Positions 51,781 through 59,022 of a stretch of DNA of 64,000 nt are shown here, piece by piece. Each line of letters begins with the position of its first letter. Positions within the stretch are counted from its first letter, which is position 1. Source of the stretch: ZC4RG35 sp041747855 (GTDB lineage: Bacteria; Actinomycetota; Acidimicrobiia; Spongiisociales; ZC4RG35); the NCBI GenBank assembly GCA_041747855.1, contig JBGTEJ010000048.1, forward strand, positions 1 to 64,000, written 5' to 3'. The notes under the pieces are model-generated. The model was not told where the DNA came from, ran no database searches, and saw only the letters and a list, made by a program, of their open reading frames with translations. Both the position numbers and the translations under genes were made by a program.

Positions 51781-51962
51781 TCAGATCCCTTTTCGCCTTC
51801 GGACTCTGCGTTGCGCTGGGCCCAGGCACTCACCCACCAAAGCTCATCGTCCTTCTCCCCAGCACCCGGTATCGGTCTTCCCTGACCGGGGAGGTCATCG
51901 AACTCGCCTCGCTCCATCGCCTCTCTGATGATTCGATCCGCCGCCGATTCGATGTCGGGCAT
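51771..51962 (-). CDS. DUF1992 (DnaJ-homologue C28-like) small protein
   Basis: 63 residues. IIREAMERGEFDDLPGQGRPIPG is the core of the DUF1992 family (PF09350), followed by the acidic KDDELWWVSAWAQRNA. Family members are short and of unknown function, with a distant link to DnaJ-like proteins. Only 8 bases downstream of the OsmC stop, so co-transcribed with it. Its stop lies inside the terminator stem. Confidence 0.82.
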   Translation of the reverse strand: MPDIESAADRIIREAMERGEFDDLPGQGRPIPGAGEKDDELWWVSAWAQRNAESEGEKGSENK

Positions 51963-51970
51963 GGCTGAGG

Positions 51971-52393
51971 TCAGCCGAGAGATGCGGAGAGTGATATGTC
52001 CACATTTCCGGCCAGGGCTTTCGAGACCGGGCAGTTGACCTTGGCCGTCTCCGCCAACTCGACAAACTGCTCTTCAGATATGCCGTCGACGACCCCCACA
52101 ACCGACAGCTCCATGGTGGTGATACCGGTTCCGGGAACGAAGGTTGCGGTGGCTTCCACATCGAGACTCGTAGCGGGAGTTTGGTTCTTGGCCAGGATGT
52201 TGGAGAAAGCCATCGAGAAGCAGGATGCATGGGCACCAGCGATCAACTCCTCGGGGGTGGTGGTGGCCTCCTCACCTTCGGCACGAGCCTTCCAGTTCAC
52301 CGGGAGTGGCCCGACGGCGCCACTTGCGAAACTGGTCACTCCGCTTCCACTGAACAGGTCGCCTTCCCAATGGGTCTGCGCGGTGCTCTTCAT
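51971..52393 (-). CDS. OsmC-family peroxiredoxin
   Basis: 140 residues. The two redox Cys are C58 in GAHASCFSMAFS and C121 in VNCPVSKALAG, the OsmC-type arrangement. It reduces organic or lipid hydroperoxides with dihydrolipoamide or another thiol as donor. THWEGDLFSGSG at the start is typical of the OsmC subgroup. Cytoplasmic; likely stress-induced. Confidence 0.92.
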   Translation of the reverse strand: MKSTAQTHWEGDLFSGSGVTSFASGAVGPLPVNWKARAEGEEATTTPEELIAGAHASCFSMAFSNILAKNQTPATSLDVEATATFVPGTGITTMELSVVGVVDGISEEQFVELAETAKVNCPVSKALAGNVDISLSASLG

Positions 52394-52452
52394 TGCTGCT
52401 CCGATCGTCTTGTTGAGCCACCGACCCTACCCGATTCAGGAGGTTTCGACGG

Positions 52453-52875
52453 TCAGTCTTCGACGGTGATGTTGCCCCTCATCTCGGCGTGGATACCGCA
52501 GAAGTACTCGAAGGTCCCGGCCCGCTCGAAGGTGTAGAAGAAGCTTTGGCCCGTGAGAGTCCCGCTGTTCCAACCACCTTCGGTCGAGGTCCAGGTGTGA
52601 GGGAGACTGTCATCATTGGTGACCAGAATCGTGTCCCCAACACCGACCGTGTCAGGCCCGGAGAACGCGAATCCCTCGATCCTGAGTTCATGGTCCGCGT
52701 CATCCGGAATCGTCGTGGTCGAACCTGCGACCGTCGACGAAGTGTCGGTGCTCCCGGTGGTGGTGATTGGTTGGCTGATCGTGGTGGTGGGCAGGCTGCT
52801 CGTCGTGGTCCCGGCCGTTCCACCACATCCAGTGACCAGTGCCAGAACACAGGCAATCACAATCGACCTACGCAT
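52453..52875 (-). CDS. plastocyanin/cupredoxin-like lipoprotein
   Basis: 140 residues. Lipobox LVTGC (C17), Thr/Ser linker to about residue 57, then a cupredoxin domain. All four type 1 copper ligands are present: H93 in SLPHTW, C126 and H129 in FCGIHAEM, and M132. It probably carries electrons at the outer face of the membrane. No partner oxidase is adjacent. Confidence 0.88.
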   Translation of the reverse strand: MRRSIVIACVLALVTGCGGTAGTTTSSLPTTTISQPITTTGSTDTSSTVAGSTTTIPDDADHELRIEGFAFSGPDTVGVGDTILVTNDDSLPHTWTSTEGGWNSGTLTGQSFFYTFERAGTFEYFCGIHAEMRGNITVED

Positions 52876-52923
52876 CAGTTCTCCTCATCTCAGCTCTTCG
52901 AGCACAGTACGCAGGCAAGGACG

Positions 52924-54417
52924 CTATCGGTTCGCCGGGAACCCAAGATCGACACCTCGGTGGATCGGGTCAGCCCACCTCGAGATCACAACCTTCTGAC
53001 GGGTGTAGAAGTGGACCCCTTCCGGGCCGTAGATTGCATGACTCCCGAAGATGGAGTCCTTCCAGCCACCGAATGAATAGAAGGCGAGGGGCACCGGAAT
53101 CGGAACATTGATGCCCACCATCCCGACCTGGATCTCGCTGGCGAACTTCCGAGCCGCACCGCCGTCGTTGGTGAAGACGGCAGTGCCATTTCCGTATCGG
53201 TTGGAGTTGATCAGCGCGATCGCCTGGTCGAAGTGCTCCATGCGCACCGTCGACAGGACCGGTCCGAAGATCTCGTCCTGGTAAATCGACATTTCGGGCG
53301 TCACCTGATCGAAAAGAGTCGGGCCGAGGAAGTAGCCATCCTCATGACCGTCGACTTTCAGGCTCCGCCCGTCGGCCAACAGGTGGGCACCCTGCTCGAC
53401 ACCAGACCCGATGTATCCACGCACCCTGTCGAGATGCTCCTTGGTGATCAGAGGACCCATGTCAACTCCGGGCCGGTCTCCAGGACCTACTTCGATCTTT
53501 TCCATTCGAGCCTGTATTCCGTCCAGAAGACGATCGCCCGCCTCTCCGACGGTCACCAGCGCCGATATAGCCATGCACCGCTCCCCGGCCGACCCGAACC
53601 CGGCTGACACCGCCGCGTCGGCCGCCAGATCTATGTCGGCGTCCGGCAGAACGATCATGTGGTTCTTGGCCCCACCGAGAGCCTGCACACGTTTCCCGTG
53701 ACTGGTACCGGTCTCGTATATGTGCCGAGCGATCGGGGTCGACCCGACGAAAGAGATTGCAGCCACACCGGGGTGGGTGATCAAGGCTTCAACCGCCTCG
53801 CGATCTCCGTTGACGACGTTGAACACTCCGCCGGGAAGTCCCGCCTCCGCCAGCATCTCGGCGGCCATAAGAGAGACGGAAGGATCTCTCTCCGAAGGCT
53901 TGAGAATGAAGGTGTTGCCGGTCGCGATGGCCAATGGGTACATCCACATAGGCACCATCGCCGGGAAGTTGAACGGAGTGATCCCCACCACCACACCAAG
54001 CGGCTGTCGCATGGTGTAGGTGTCGACACCCGTTGTGACCTGTTCTGAGAACTCTCCCTTCTGAAGATGGGCGATATTGCAGGCAAACTCGACGACTTCG
54101 AGACCCCTCTGGACTTCTCCGAGAGCGTCATCGAGGGTTTTTCCATGCTCCGCGGTCAGCTGCGCGGCTATGTCCCGACGACGGGCCGCGACTAGTTCCC
54201 GGTAGGCAAACATAATGTTCTGCCTCTGTGTGAGCGAGGTGACCCGCCAGGTTTCGAAGGCCCGGGCGGCGGTTCCGACTGCCAGGTCGACGTCCGCCGG
54301 GGTGGCTAGCGCTACCTCTCCGGTTTGCTCACCAGTGGCCGGGTTGAATACCGGCCCGTGGCGGGTGGATCCACCGGGTGTCGGAGCCCCGCCGATCCAG
54401 TGCTGAATCTGCTTCAT
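52924..54417 (-). CDS. mmsA: CoA-acylating (methyl)malonate-semialdehyde dehydrogenase
   Basis: 497 residues from the ATG at 54417. ALDH fold with MmsA-specific motifs: VVGITPFNFPAMVPMWM, GNTFILKPSERDPS, GGAKNHMIVLPDAD and SAGERCMAIS with the catalytic Cys; the usual general-base Glu of hydrolytic ALDHs is replaced by Asn in AKNH, as in CoA-acylating enzymes. It converts malonate semialdehyde (from beta-alanine) or methylmalonate semialdehyde (from valine) to acetyl- or propionyl-CoA. It would complete the pathway started by hydantoinase, although several genes separate them. Confidence 0.93.
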   Translation of the reverse strand: MKQIQHWIGGAPTPGGSTRHGPVFNPATGEQTGEVALATPADVDLAVGTAARAFETWRVTSLTQRQNIMFAYRELVAARRRDIAAQLTAEHGKTLDDALGEVQRGLEVVEFACNIAHLQKGEFSEQVTTGVDTYTMRQPLGVVVGITPFNFPAMVPMWMYPLAIATGNTFILKPSERDPSVSLMAAEMLAEAGLPGGVFNVVNGDREAVEALITHPGVAAISFVGSTPIARHIYETGTSHGKRVQALGGAKNHMIVLPDADIDLAADAAVSAGFGSAGERCMAISALVTVGEAGDRLLDGIQARMEKIEVGPGDRPGVDMGPLITKEHLDRVRGYIGSGVEQGAHLLADGRSLKVDGHEDGYFLGPTLFDQVTPEMSIYQDEIFGPVLSTVRMEHFDQAIALINSNRYGNGTAVFTNDGGAARKFASEIQVGMVGINVPIPVPLAFYSFGGWKDSIFGSHAIYGPEGVHFYTRQKVVISRWADPIHRGVDLGFPANR

Positions 54418-54441
54418 ACCATCCAACGGTAGCCCGTCTCA

Positions 54442-54951
54442 TCAGCCGGGTCTGGTCGGTGGCGGTCGTTCGGGGATGGTGGTCGTTGTAGGTGGAAGGG
54501 TCGGTGGCGGCCGGGGCAATGTGGTTTCGGTTCGCCCGGGGACAGTGGTGCTGGTTGTGGGGCTTCGGTGACCCTCCCCATCCCTCTCCGGCTCCGTGGT
54601 CGTGGTGGGGTTCGGTCTCTGGTCGGTCGTGGGGATCGTCCCCGACGATCCGGACCCTTCATCGAGCTGACTATCGAAGCTGGCCGAGTCGAGTTCGGGA
54701 AGTCTGATGTTGACACGCTCCATGGCCTGGCGCACCGGATAGAGAAGATCTCCGGGAGCCGAACGCTCGGCGGCAAATGCGACAACCGGAAGCAGGAGGA
54801 CGAGCGAGACGGCTACGGCCAGGATCCGTCCGGGTCGAGTCCGATGAGAGCGCGCCTCCCCCAGAACACGATCAATCGTGTCGAGATGACGCTCTCTGGT
54901 GGCGGCATCAACTTCGATACGGGCCCGACCGAGGTGCTCACGCCATCTCAT
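54442..54951 (-). CDS. DUF5667-like membrane protein, possible anti-sigma partner
   Basis: 169 residues. A cytoplasmic N-terminus of about 40 residues (helical, RERHLDTIDRVLGEARSHR), one membrane segment (ILAVAVSLVLLLPVVAFAA), then ERSAPGDLLYPVRQAMERVNIRL, the pattern of DUF5667, and a Thr/Pro-rich tail of about 80 residues outside the cell. The ATG overlaps the stop of the ECF sigma factor (ATGA), the classic place for an anti-sigma factor. No zinc anti-sigma motif is present, so the role is inferred from position. Confidence 0.75.
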   Translation of the reverse strand: MRWREHLGRARIEVDAATRERHLDTIDRVLGEARSHRTRPGRILAVAVSLVLLLPVVAFAAERSAPGDLLYPVRQAMERVNIRLPELDSASFDSQLDEGSGSSGTIPTTDQRPNPTTTTEPERDGEGHRSPTTSTTVPGRTETTLPRPPPTLPPTTTTIPERPPPTRPG

Positions 54952-55544
54952 GAGTCATCCCCCAGGATCTCCCTCAGCCGGCTCTCGCCCCGTTCGACGA
55001 GGCTATAGGCGGCCCGTCGTGTCGTGCCCAGCACTGTCGCTATCTCTTCGCCGGTAAGGCCGACCACGTTGGCAAGCAGGACAGCCGCCCGTTGCCTACT
55101 GCCCAGCATCGACAAAGCGGTCTCGAGTTCTGGACCGAGTTGGTTCTGCAAGGGGTCGTCTTCTACCGAGATGTCGGGAACACTGTGGTGTGGCACTTCC
55201 CGGTTCCTCGACCGGCGACGGTACTCGTCCAGACATCCGAATCGGACCGAGCGAAACAGCCAGGACCGCAGAGACCGGCCATCTCCCTTGAGTTTGGGCG
55301 CTGCCTTGACCAGTTCCACGAACGTCTGCTGGACAATGTCCTCGGCAGTACGTCGGTCCCCCACCATCGCAAATGCGAACGAGGCGAGGTCATCGACGGT
55401 GGCGTGATAAACGGCCGCAAAGGCAGTGTTCGATCTGGCCCGAATACCGTCGATATGGACGTCGAGCGGATGCGGCGGGGTGTGGGTCACACTCGTGATC
55501 CACACCCCCGATGAGGCTGTCTGCGGGAGAGCGCTGACAGACAT
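54948..55544 (-). CDS. ECF-type RNA polymerase sigma factor
   Basis: 198 residues. Region 2 shows VYHATVDDLASFAFAMVGDRRTAEDIVQQTFVELVKA and the DNA-melting part SLRSWLFRSVRFGCLDEYRRRSR; region 4 shows LETALSMLGSRQRAAVLLANVVGLTGEEIATVLGTTRRAAYSLVERGESRLRE. It lacks regions 1 and 3, as usual for ECF factors. It lies 13 bases after the cysteine-repeat protein and overlaps the DUF5667-like gene, so the three are one operon. The N-terminal 30 residues before the fold are unusual. Confidence 0.9.
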   Translation of the reverse strand: MSVSALPQTASSGVWITSVTHTPPHPLDVHIDGIRARSNTAFAAVYHATVDDLASFAFAMVGDRRTAEDIVQQTFVELVKAAPKLKGDGRSLRSWLFRSVRFGCLDEYRRRSRNREVPHHSVPDISVEDDPLQNQLGPELETALSMLGSRQRAAVLLANVVGLTGEEIATVLGTTRRAAYSLVERGESRLREILGDDS

Positions 55545-55557
55545 CCCATGCCGCCGG

Positions 55558-56001
55558 TTAGAGAAGGCCCAGGTGGACCAACAGACGGATCAGCATCTTC
55601 CAGTCGCCTGCGTTGACGATCCTCCAGAACAATTGCCTGTAGTTGGGCTTGCTCGGACATCTCGGATGATTATCGGTCTCCGCCCCGCATCGATCCACCC
55701 GATCCTGACAACGGGGGTGCTCGGGACGGACCTCACACCGATCCACAGGCTCCTGGCATTTCGGATCATCCGGGGTCTGTTCGCAGTCCACCTGCTGACA
55801 CCGGGGGAGTTCGGGCCGGCTATCACAGGGGTCCTCCGGGGGCCGACTCTGCTGACATCGCGGCAGTTCCGGCATTCGTTCACATAGAGCGGGAGACCCG
55901 CGGTCTGCGTCGTCGGTAGCCACCGCGAGGGCCGGTACCGCCAATGGGACAAGGACCACCAGAGCGGTGAGCAGTGAGGCGATTCGGGTTCTGGTTGACA
56001 T
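55558..56001 (-). CDS. exported cysteine-repeat protein
   Basis: 147 residues. Signal peptide with cleavage near ALAVA (about residue 28). Residues 40-115 hold five short repeats of the form C-x3-P-[ED]-x-P-[RK]-C-Q: Cys pairs 40/49, 59/68, 73/82, 89/98 and 105/115 (the last one residue longer). The C-terminus (YRQLFWRIVNAGDWKMLIRLLVHLG) is an amphipathic or membrane-touching helix. Ten Cys in an exported protein suggest five disulfides. No family recognised. GGAAGGAG 4 bases before the ATG, within a hairpin. First gene of the ECF sigma operon. Confidence 0.72.
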   Translation of the reverse strand: MSTRTRIASLLTALVVLVPLAVPALAVATDDADRGSPALCERMPELPRCQQSRPPEDPCDSRPELPRCQQVDCEQTPDDPKCQEPVDRCEVRPEHPRCQDRVDRCGAETDNHPRCPSKPNYRQLFWRIVNAGDWKMLIRLLVHLGLL

Positions 56002-56039
56002 GTTTCTCCTTCCGTCTCATTTACAGACGCCGGAGAAAC
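56002..56039 (-). promoter_or_regulatory. hairpin covering the ribosome-binding site
   Basis: GTTTCTCC at 56002-56009 pairs with GGAGAAAC at 56032-56039, with an inner stem GTCT/AGAC (56014-56017 and 56025-56028). On the minus strand the first arm contains the AGGAG of the cysteine-repeat gene, so folding would block its translation. Seen directly; regulation is inferred. Confidence 0.5.
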
Positions 56040-56058
56040 GATTCATTCCCCGCCCGGT

Positions 56059-56487
56059 TCACGATTCCTTCAGATATCGCACTCCAAAGACACGCATCCT
56101 GGTGATTTCGATCCGGATTCCACTCGAGTAGTCGGCGGCGAAACTGGCGGGGGTGTAGCCCAGATCCCTGATCGCATCCAGGTACTTCTCGACATAGCCG
56201 GAAAGCGAGTCGGCCGATGGGAGCGTCGGGTCAACCACGGCGCGGCCCTCGAGGCTCAAGCATCCCGCACCGGATGGATCGGCACGCAAGTTGAAGGCCA
56301 CCCGTTCGTTGGCCTCGATGTTGCCCATGCGGAGAGAATCCGGGCGGCTGTATACGATCAAGTCCTCACCCTGACGAAAGAACCAAACCGTCGATGTCTG
56401 AGGCTGTCCCTCCCGGCTCACGGTGGTCAGGAAGCCAACAAGCGCCGCATCCAGAGCCTCGGCCACGCCAGCCTTCTCCATGATCAT
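56059..56487 (-). CDS. PPOX-class (Rv3369-like) probable F420-dependent enzyme
   Basis: 142 residues. Split beta-barrel flavin-reductase-like fold: AALVGFLTTVSREGQPQTSTVWFFRQGEDLIVYSRPDSLRMGNIEANERVAFNLRADPSG, then a helical part and IRIEITRMRVFGVRYL. The sequence fits the PPOX family (TIGR03667) that in mycobacteria binds F420. Substrate unknown. The ATG at 56487 has a poor ribosome-binding site, and the gene is separated by 49 bases from the upstream exported protein. Confidence 0.85.
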   Translation of the reverse strand: MIMEKAGVAEALDAALVGFLTTVSREGQPQTSTVWFFRQGEDLIVYSRPDSLRMGNIEANERVAFNLRADPSGAGCLSLEGRAVVDPTLPSADSLSGYVEKYLDAIRDLGYTPASFAADYSSGIRIEITRMRVFGVRYLKES

Positions 56488-56536
56488 CGCCGGCAGGTTA
56501 GTGGCTGCTCGGAGCAGCTTCTGGAGGTCGGCAGAC

Positions 56537-57583
56537 TCAGTCGGCTGAGGGGTCTGCGGGATTCTTCATGCGCCTGCGAACGATGCTTGCCAGTGCGGCA
56601 ACGATCACTCCTGCGAGCAAAAGCAGCCAGACAGCCGAGGACTCCACCATCTCGACCGCCATCCGATAGTCCGCCTCTATCGCCACGGGCATGAAGACAT
56701 CCGAGTCACCGAAGATGCTTGCGGCAAATCCGGCCTGAACACCCGAAGCCGAGAACCGCATACCGCCCGAACCGTCGGAACCACCACCGGCGGACGCTCC
56801 CACGTCTCCACCGTCTGGTGGCTCGGAAGCGGGAGCAGAGGTAGTGGTGACCCTTTCGACCGCGGTGGTGGAGGTGGTGCGCGGCGCAGTTGTGGTGGGC
56901 TCGGGCGTTGTGGTTGTCGACTGGGCAGGGATCGTGGTCGAGGTCGTTGATGTGCTCGACGTGGGCTTGGTGGTCGTCGTCGTCCCGGCGACGGTGGTGG
57001 TTGTCGATTCACCTTTCTCCAGGACCTTGACAGTGTCGACGAGGGCCTGGAAGCCGAGGGTCCCTTCAACGGAGAACCTCACTGCCATCTCTTCGGCCCC
57101 CCCGGTCTCAACAGAGAGAAAGCGATGCCGCGATCCCTTTCCAATCAGATCTTCTACCGGCTCCGTGTGAACCTTGATCCATTCCTCCCCGTCGAATGAG
57201 ATCTCCAGGCACAGGGTCGCACCACCATCAATGAGTGCAAGCTTGGTGCCAGCCACCTGGAAGCTGACCTCGGCCATGTTGAACCTGGCGACATCGGCCC
57301 AGCGGACAGCTCCGACGGCATGAGAACCGAGCGGTGCCGCCAGTTGAAGACAGAGCCCATCAGGGCAGGTCGAATTCAGGGCTACCGAGACATCGCCAAG
57401 AGCGGCCCCGCCGCCGTCATTCCACTCGGTCCAGGGTCCCGACCAGGTGAGGCTCCCGTCGTTGCCCGAGAAGCTGATCGTCTTGAATTCGTCTTTGTAG
57501 TAGCCAGGCGAGGCGGCATGGGCCACCACGGTGGCCGAAGCCACCAGCATGACTACCGCAATCGACACGGCCGCCTTCTTCAC
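56537..57583 (-). CDS. exported membrane-anchored protein coupled to a histidine kinase
   Basis: 348 residues. Signal peptide (KKAAVSIAVVMLVASATVVAHA), a beta-rich domain of about 165 residues with DEFKTISFSGNDGSLTWSGPWTEWND and TLCLEISFDGEEWIKVHTE, a Thr/Pro linker (about 195-250), a Gly/Ser stretch, and a C-terminal membrane segment (VWLLLLAGVIVAALASIV) followed by RRRMKNP. The beta-rich domain resembles carbohydrate- or discoidin-like jelly rolls, but no family is certain. The ATG overlaps the kinase stop (ATGA), suggesting it reports to, or is reported by, the kinase. Confidence 0.78.
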   Translation of the reverse strand: MKKAAVSIAVVMLVASATVVAHAASPGYYKDEFKTISFSGNDGSLTWSGPWTEWNDGGGAALGDVSVALNSTCPDGLCLQLAAPLGSHAVGAVRWADVARFNMAEVSFQVAGTKLALIDGGATLCLEISFDGEEWIKVHTEPVEDLIGKGSRHRFLSVETGGAEEMAVRFSVEGTLGFQALVDTVKVLEKGESTTTTVAGTTTTTKPTSSTSTTSTTIPAQSTTTTPEPTTTAPRTTSTTAVERVTTTSAPASEPPDGGDVGASAGGGSDGSGGMRFSASGVQAGFAASIFGDSDVFMPVAIEADYRMAVEMVESSAVWLLLLAGVIVAALASIVRRRMKNPADPSAD

Positions 57584-58956
57584 GACGACGGTCCAGCCAT
57601 GACGGGTGTCTCCGTCCGCGCGGTTGGGTCGAACCCGGGAACCGAGAGAACGAAGTAGGACTTGCCGGCGAACCTCTGATACTTAATCTGTCCGTTCATA
57701 CGGTCTGCAAGCCGGGAAGCCACCGCGAGACCCAAGCCGACGCTTCCGGCTACCAGCGGACTCGACCCACTGTTGGCATAGGGGGCGAACAGATGCGGCA
57801 CCCTTTCCTCGGGTACGCCCGGCCCGTCATCCCAGACCTCGATGTCGACGGCGTCACCCTCGGCGGTGACCTCGATACCAATCCGGCCGCCCCCGTGCCG
57901 TGCGGCATTGGAGATGAGGTTGACGAGAATGTGCCTGAGTCGGGCCGCGTCGACCTGCGCCACTGTGCCGTTCAGCTGTCGCTTGACTTCGAGGCCCGCT
58001 CTCTCGAACGGGGCAATGGCACTTTCGACGACCGAGGCGATACGGGTGGGAAGAACTTCCATTTCGACCCCGGTGCTATCGAGGCGGGACGCCACAATCA
58101 AGTCATCGACCATCCTGGAAAGTTCGGCAGCCTCGTTGGCGATGATGCCGGCGAGTTCCCTGGACTGGGTGTCGGCGCCACCGTCAGTGCTGTCGGCCAG
58201 TATCTCGGCGAAGCCATAGATCGAGGTGAGCGGTGTCCGTAGCTCGTGGGAGAGGCCGGCGATGAACTGGTCCTTTGCCCTGCTCACTTTTCGTTCAGCT
58301 TCCAGCTCGAGTCGTGAGTTCTCCTTCTGCTGGACGATCTGCCGTCTTGCGATCCACCAGTAGAGGGTCACCGCGGCAGCGGGGAGCACGAGGGTCATGG
58401 CAAAGAGAATGAGACCGTTGACTCTCTGACCCATCTCTGTATTGAGCGCGATGGCCTCCTGAATATCGTCCTGTTCGAGCCGTAGGGATTCGATCAGGTC
58501 CGTGAAGTGTCCGTCGAGAGCCTCGATTGCGGTCCTGGCAGCAATCAAATCGGAGGCTCCGAGGGCTTCGCGGGTCGCCTCGGCGGAGGATACGAAGACG
58601 GCGAGGAACCCTTGCGAGCTGCTGTGCCCGCTTCCAGCCTCGAGCTCCACCAGTTCTGCCAAGGATCCGGCGACATGGTCGAGCGCGAACTGGAGATCGT
58701 CAGCGGAGGCCTCACCCCGGCTATGAAGCTGAGCGAAGGTAAGCGCCTGCGCCAACGCCGCACGGGTAAGGGCGGCTGATCCCGAGGCGGCGTTGGCCCA
58801 GTGGAGTGAGGCAGCATTGACAGCCACCTTGGAGGCACTTACGGAGTTGGCAAACGCGATCCCGGCTCCCACGAGGACCACGACCAGGGAGACACTGATC
58901 GCAGCGGCGACCCGTCGGTGGCCGGTCCAGATCGGGGCTCTGCCCTCCTTGCCCAT
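57580..58956 (-). CDS. sensor histidine kinase, orphan
   Basis: 458 residues. Two membrane segments (VAAAISVSLVVVLVGAGIAFA and LILFAMTLVLPAAAVTLYWW) enclose an external helical sensor of about 140 residues; a HAMP-like coil leads to the HisKA domain with H237 in GLSHELRTPLTSIYGFAE and the HATPase domain with LVNLISNAARHGGG, DDGPGVP and GSVGLGLAVASRL. No response regulator is next to it, so the target lies elsewhere. Coupled to the exported protein downstream. Confidence 0.93.
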   Translation of the reverse strand: MGKEGRAPIWTGHRRVAAAISVSLVVVLVGAGIAFANSVSASKVAVNAASLHWANAASGSAALTRAALAQALTFAQLHSRGEASADDLQFALDHVAGSLAELVELEAGSGHSSSQGFLAVFVSSAEATREALGASDLIAARTAIEALDGHFTDLIESLRLEQDDIQEAIALNTEMGQRVNGLILFAMTLVLPAAAVTLYWWIARRQIVQQKENSRLELEAERKVSRAKDQFIAGLSHELRTPLTSIYGFAEILADSTDGGADTQSRELAGIIANEAAELSRMVDDLIVASRLDSTGVEMEVLPTRIASVVESAIAPFERAGLEVKRQLNGTVAQVDAARLRHILVNLISNAARHGGGRIGIEVTAEGDAVDIEVWDDGPGVPEERVPHLFAPYANSGSSPLVAGSVGLGLAVASRLADRMNGQIKYQRFAGKSYFVLSVPGFDPTARTETPVMAGPSS

Positions 58957-59022
58957 AGAGAATCATCGGAATTTCGCTGCAGAACCCATGTGGGTCCAGC
59001 GACCCAAGCCGTCGAGTGCCGG

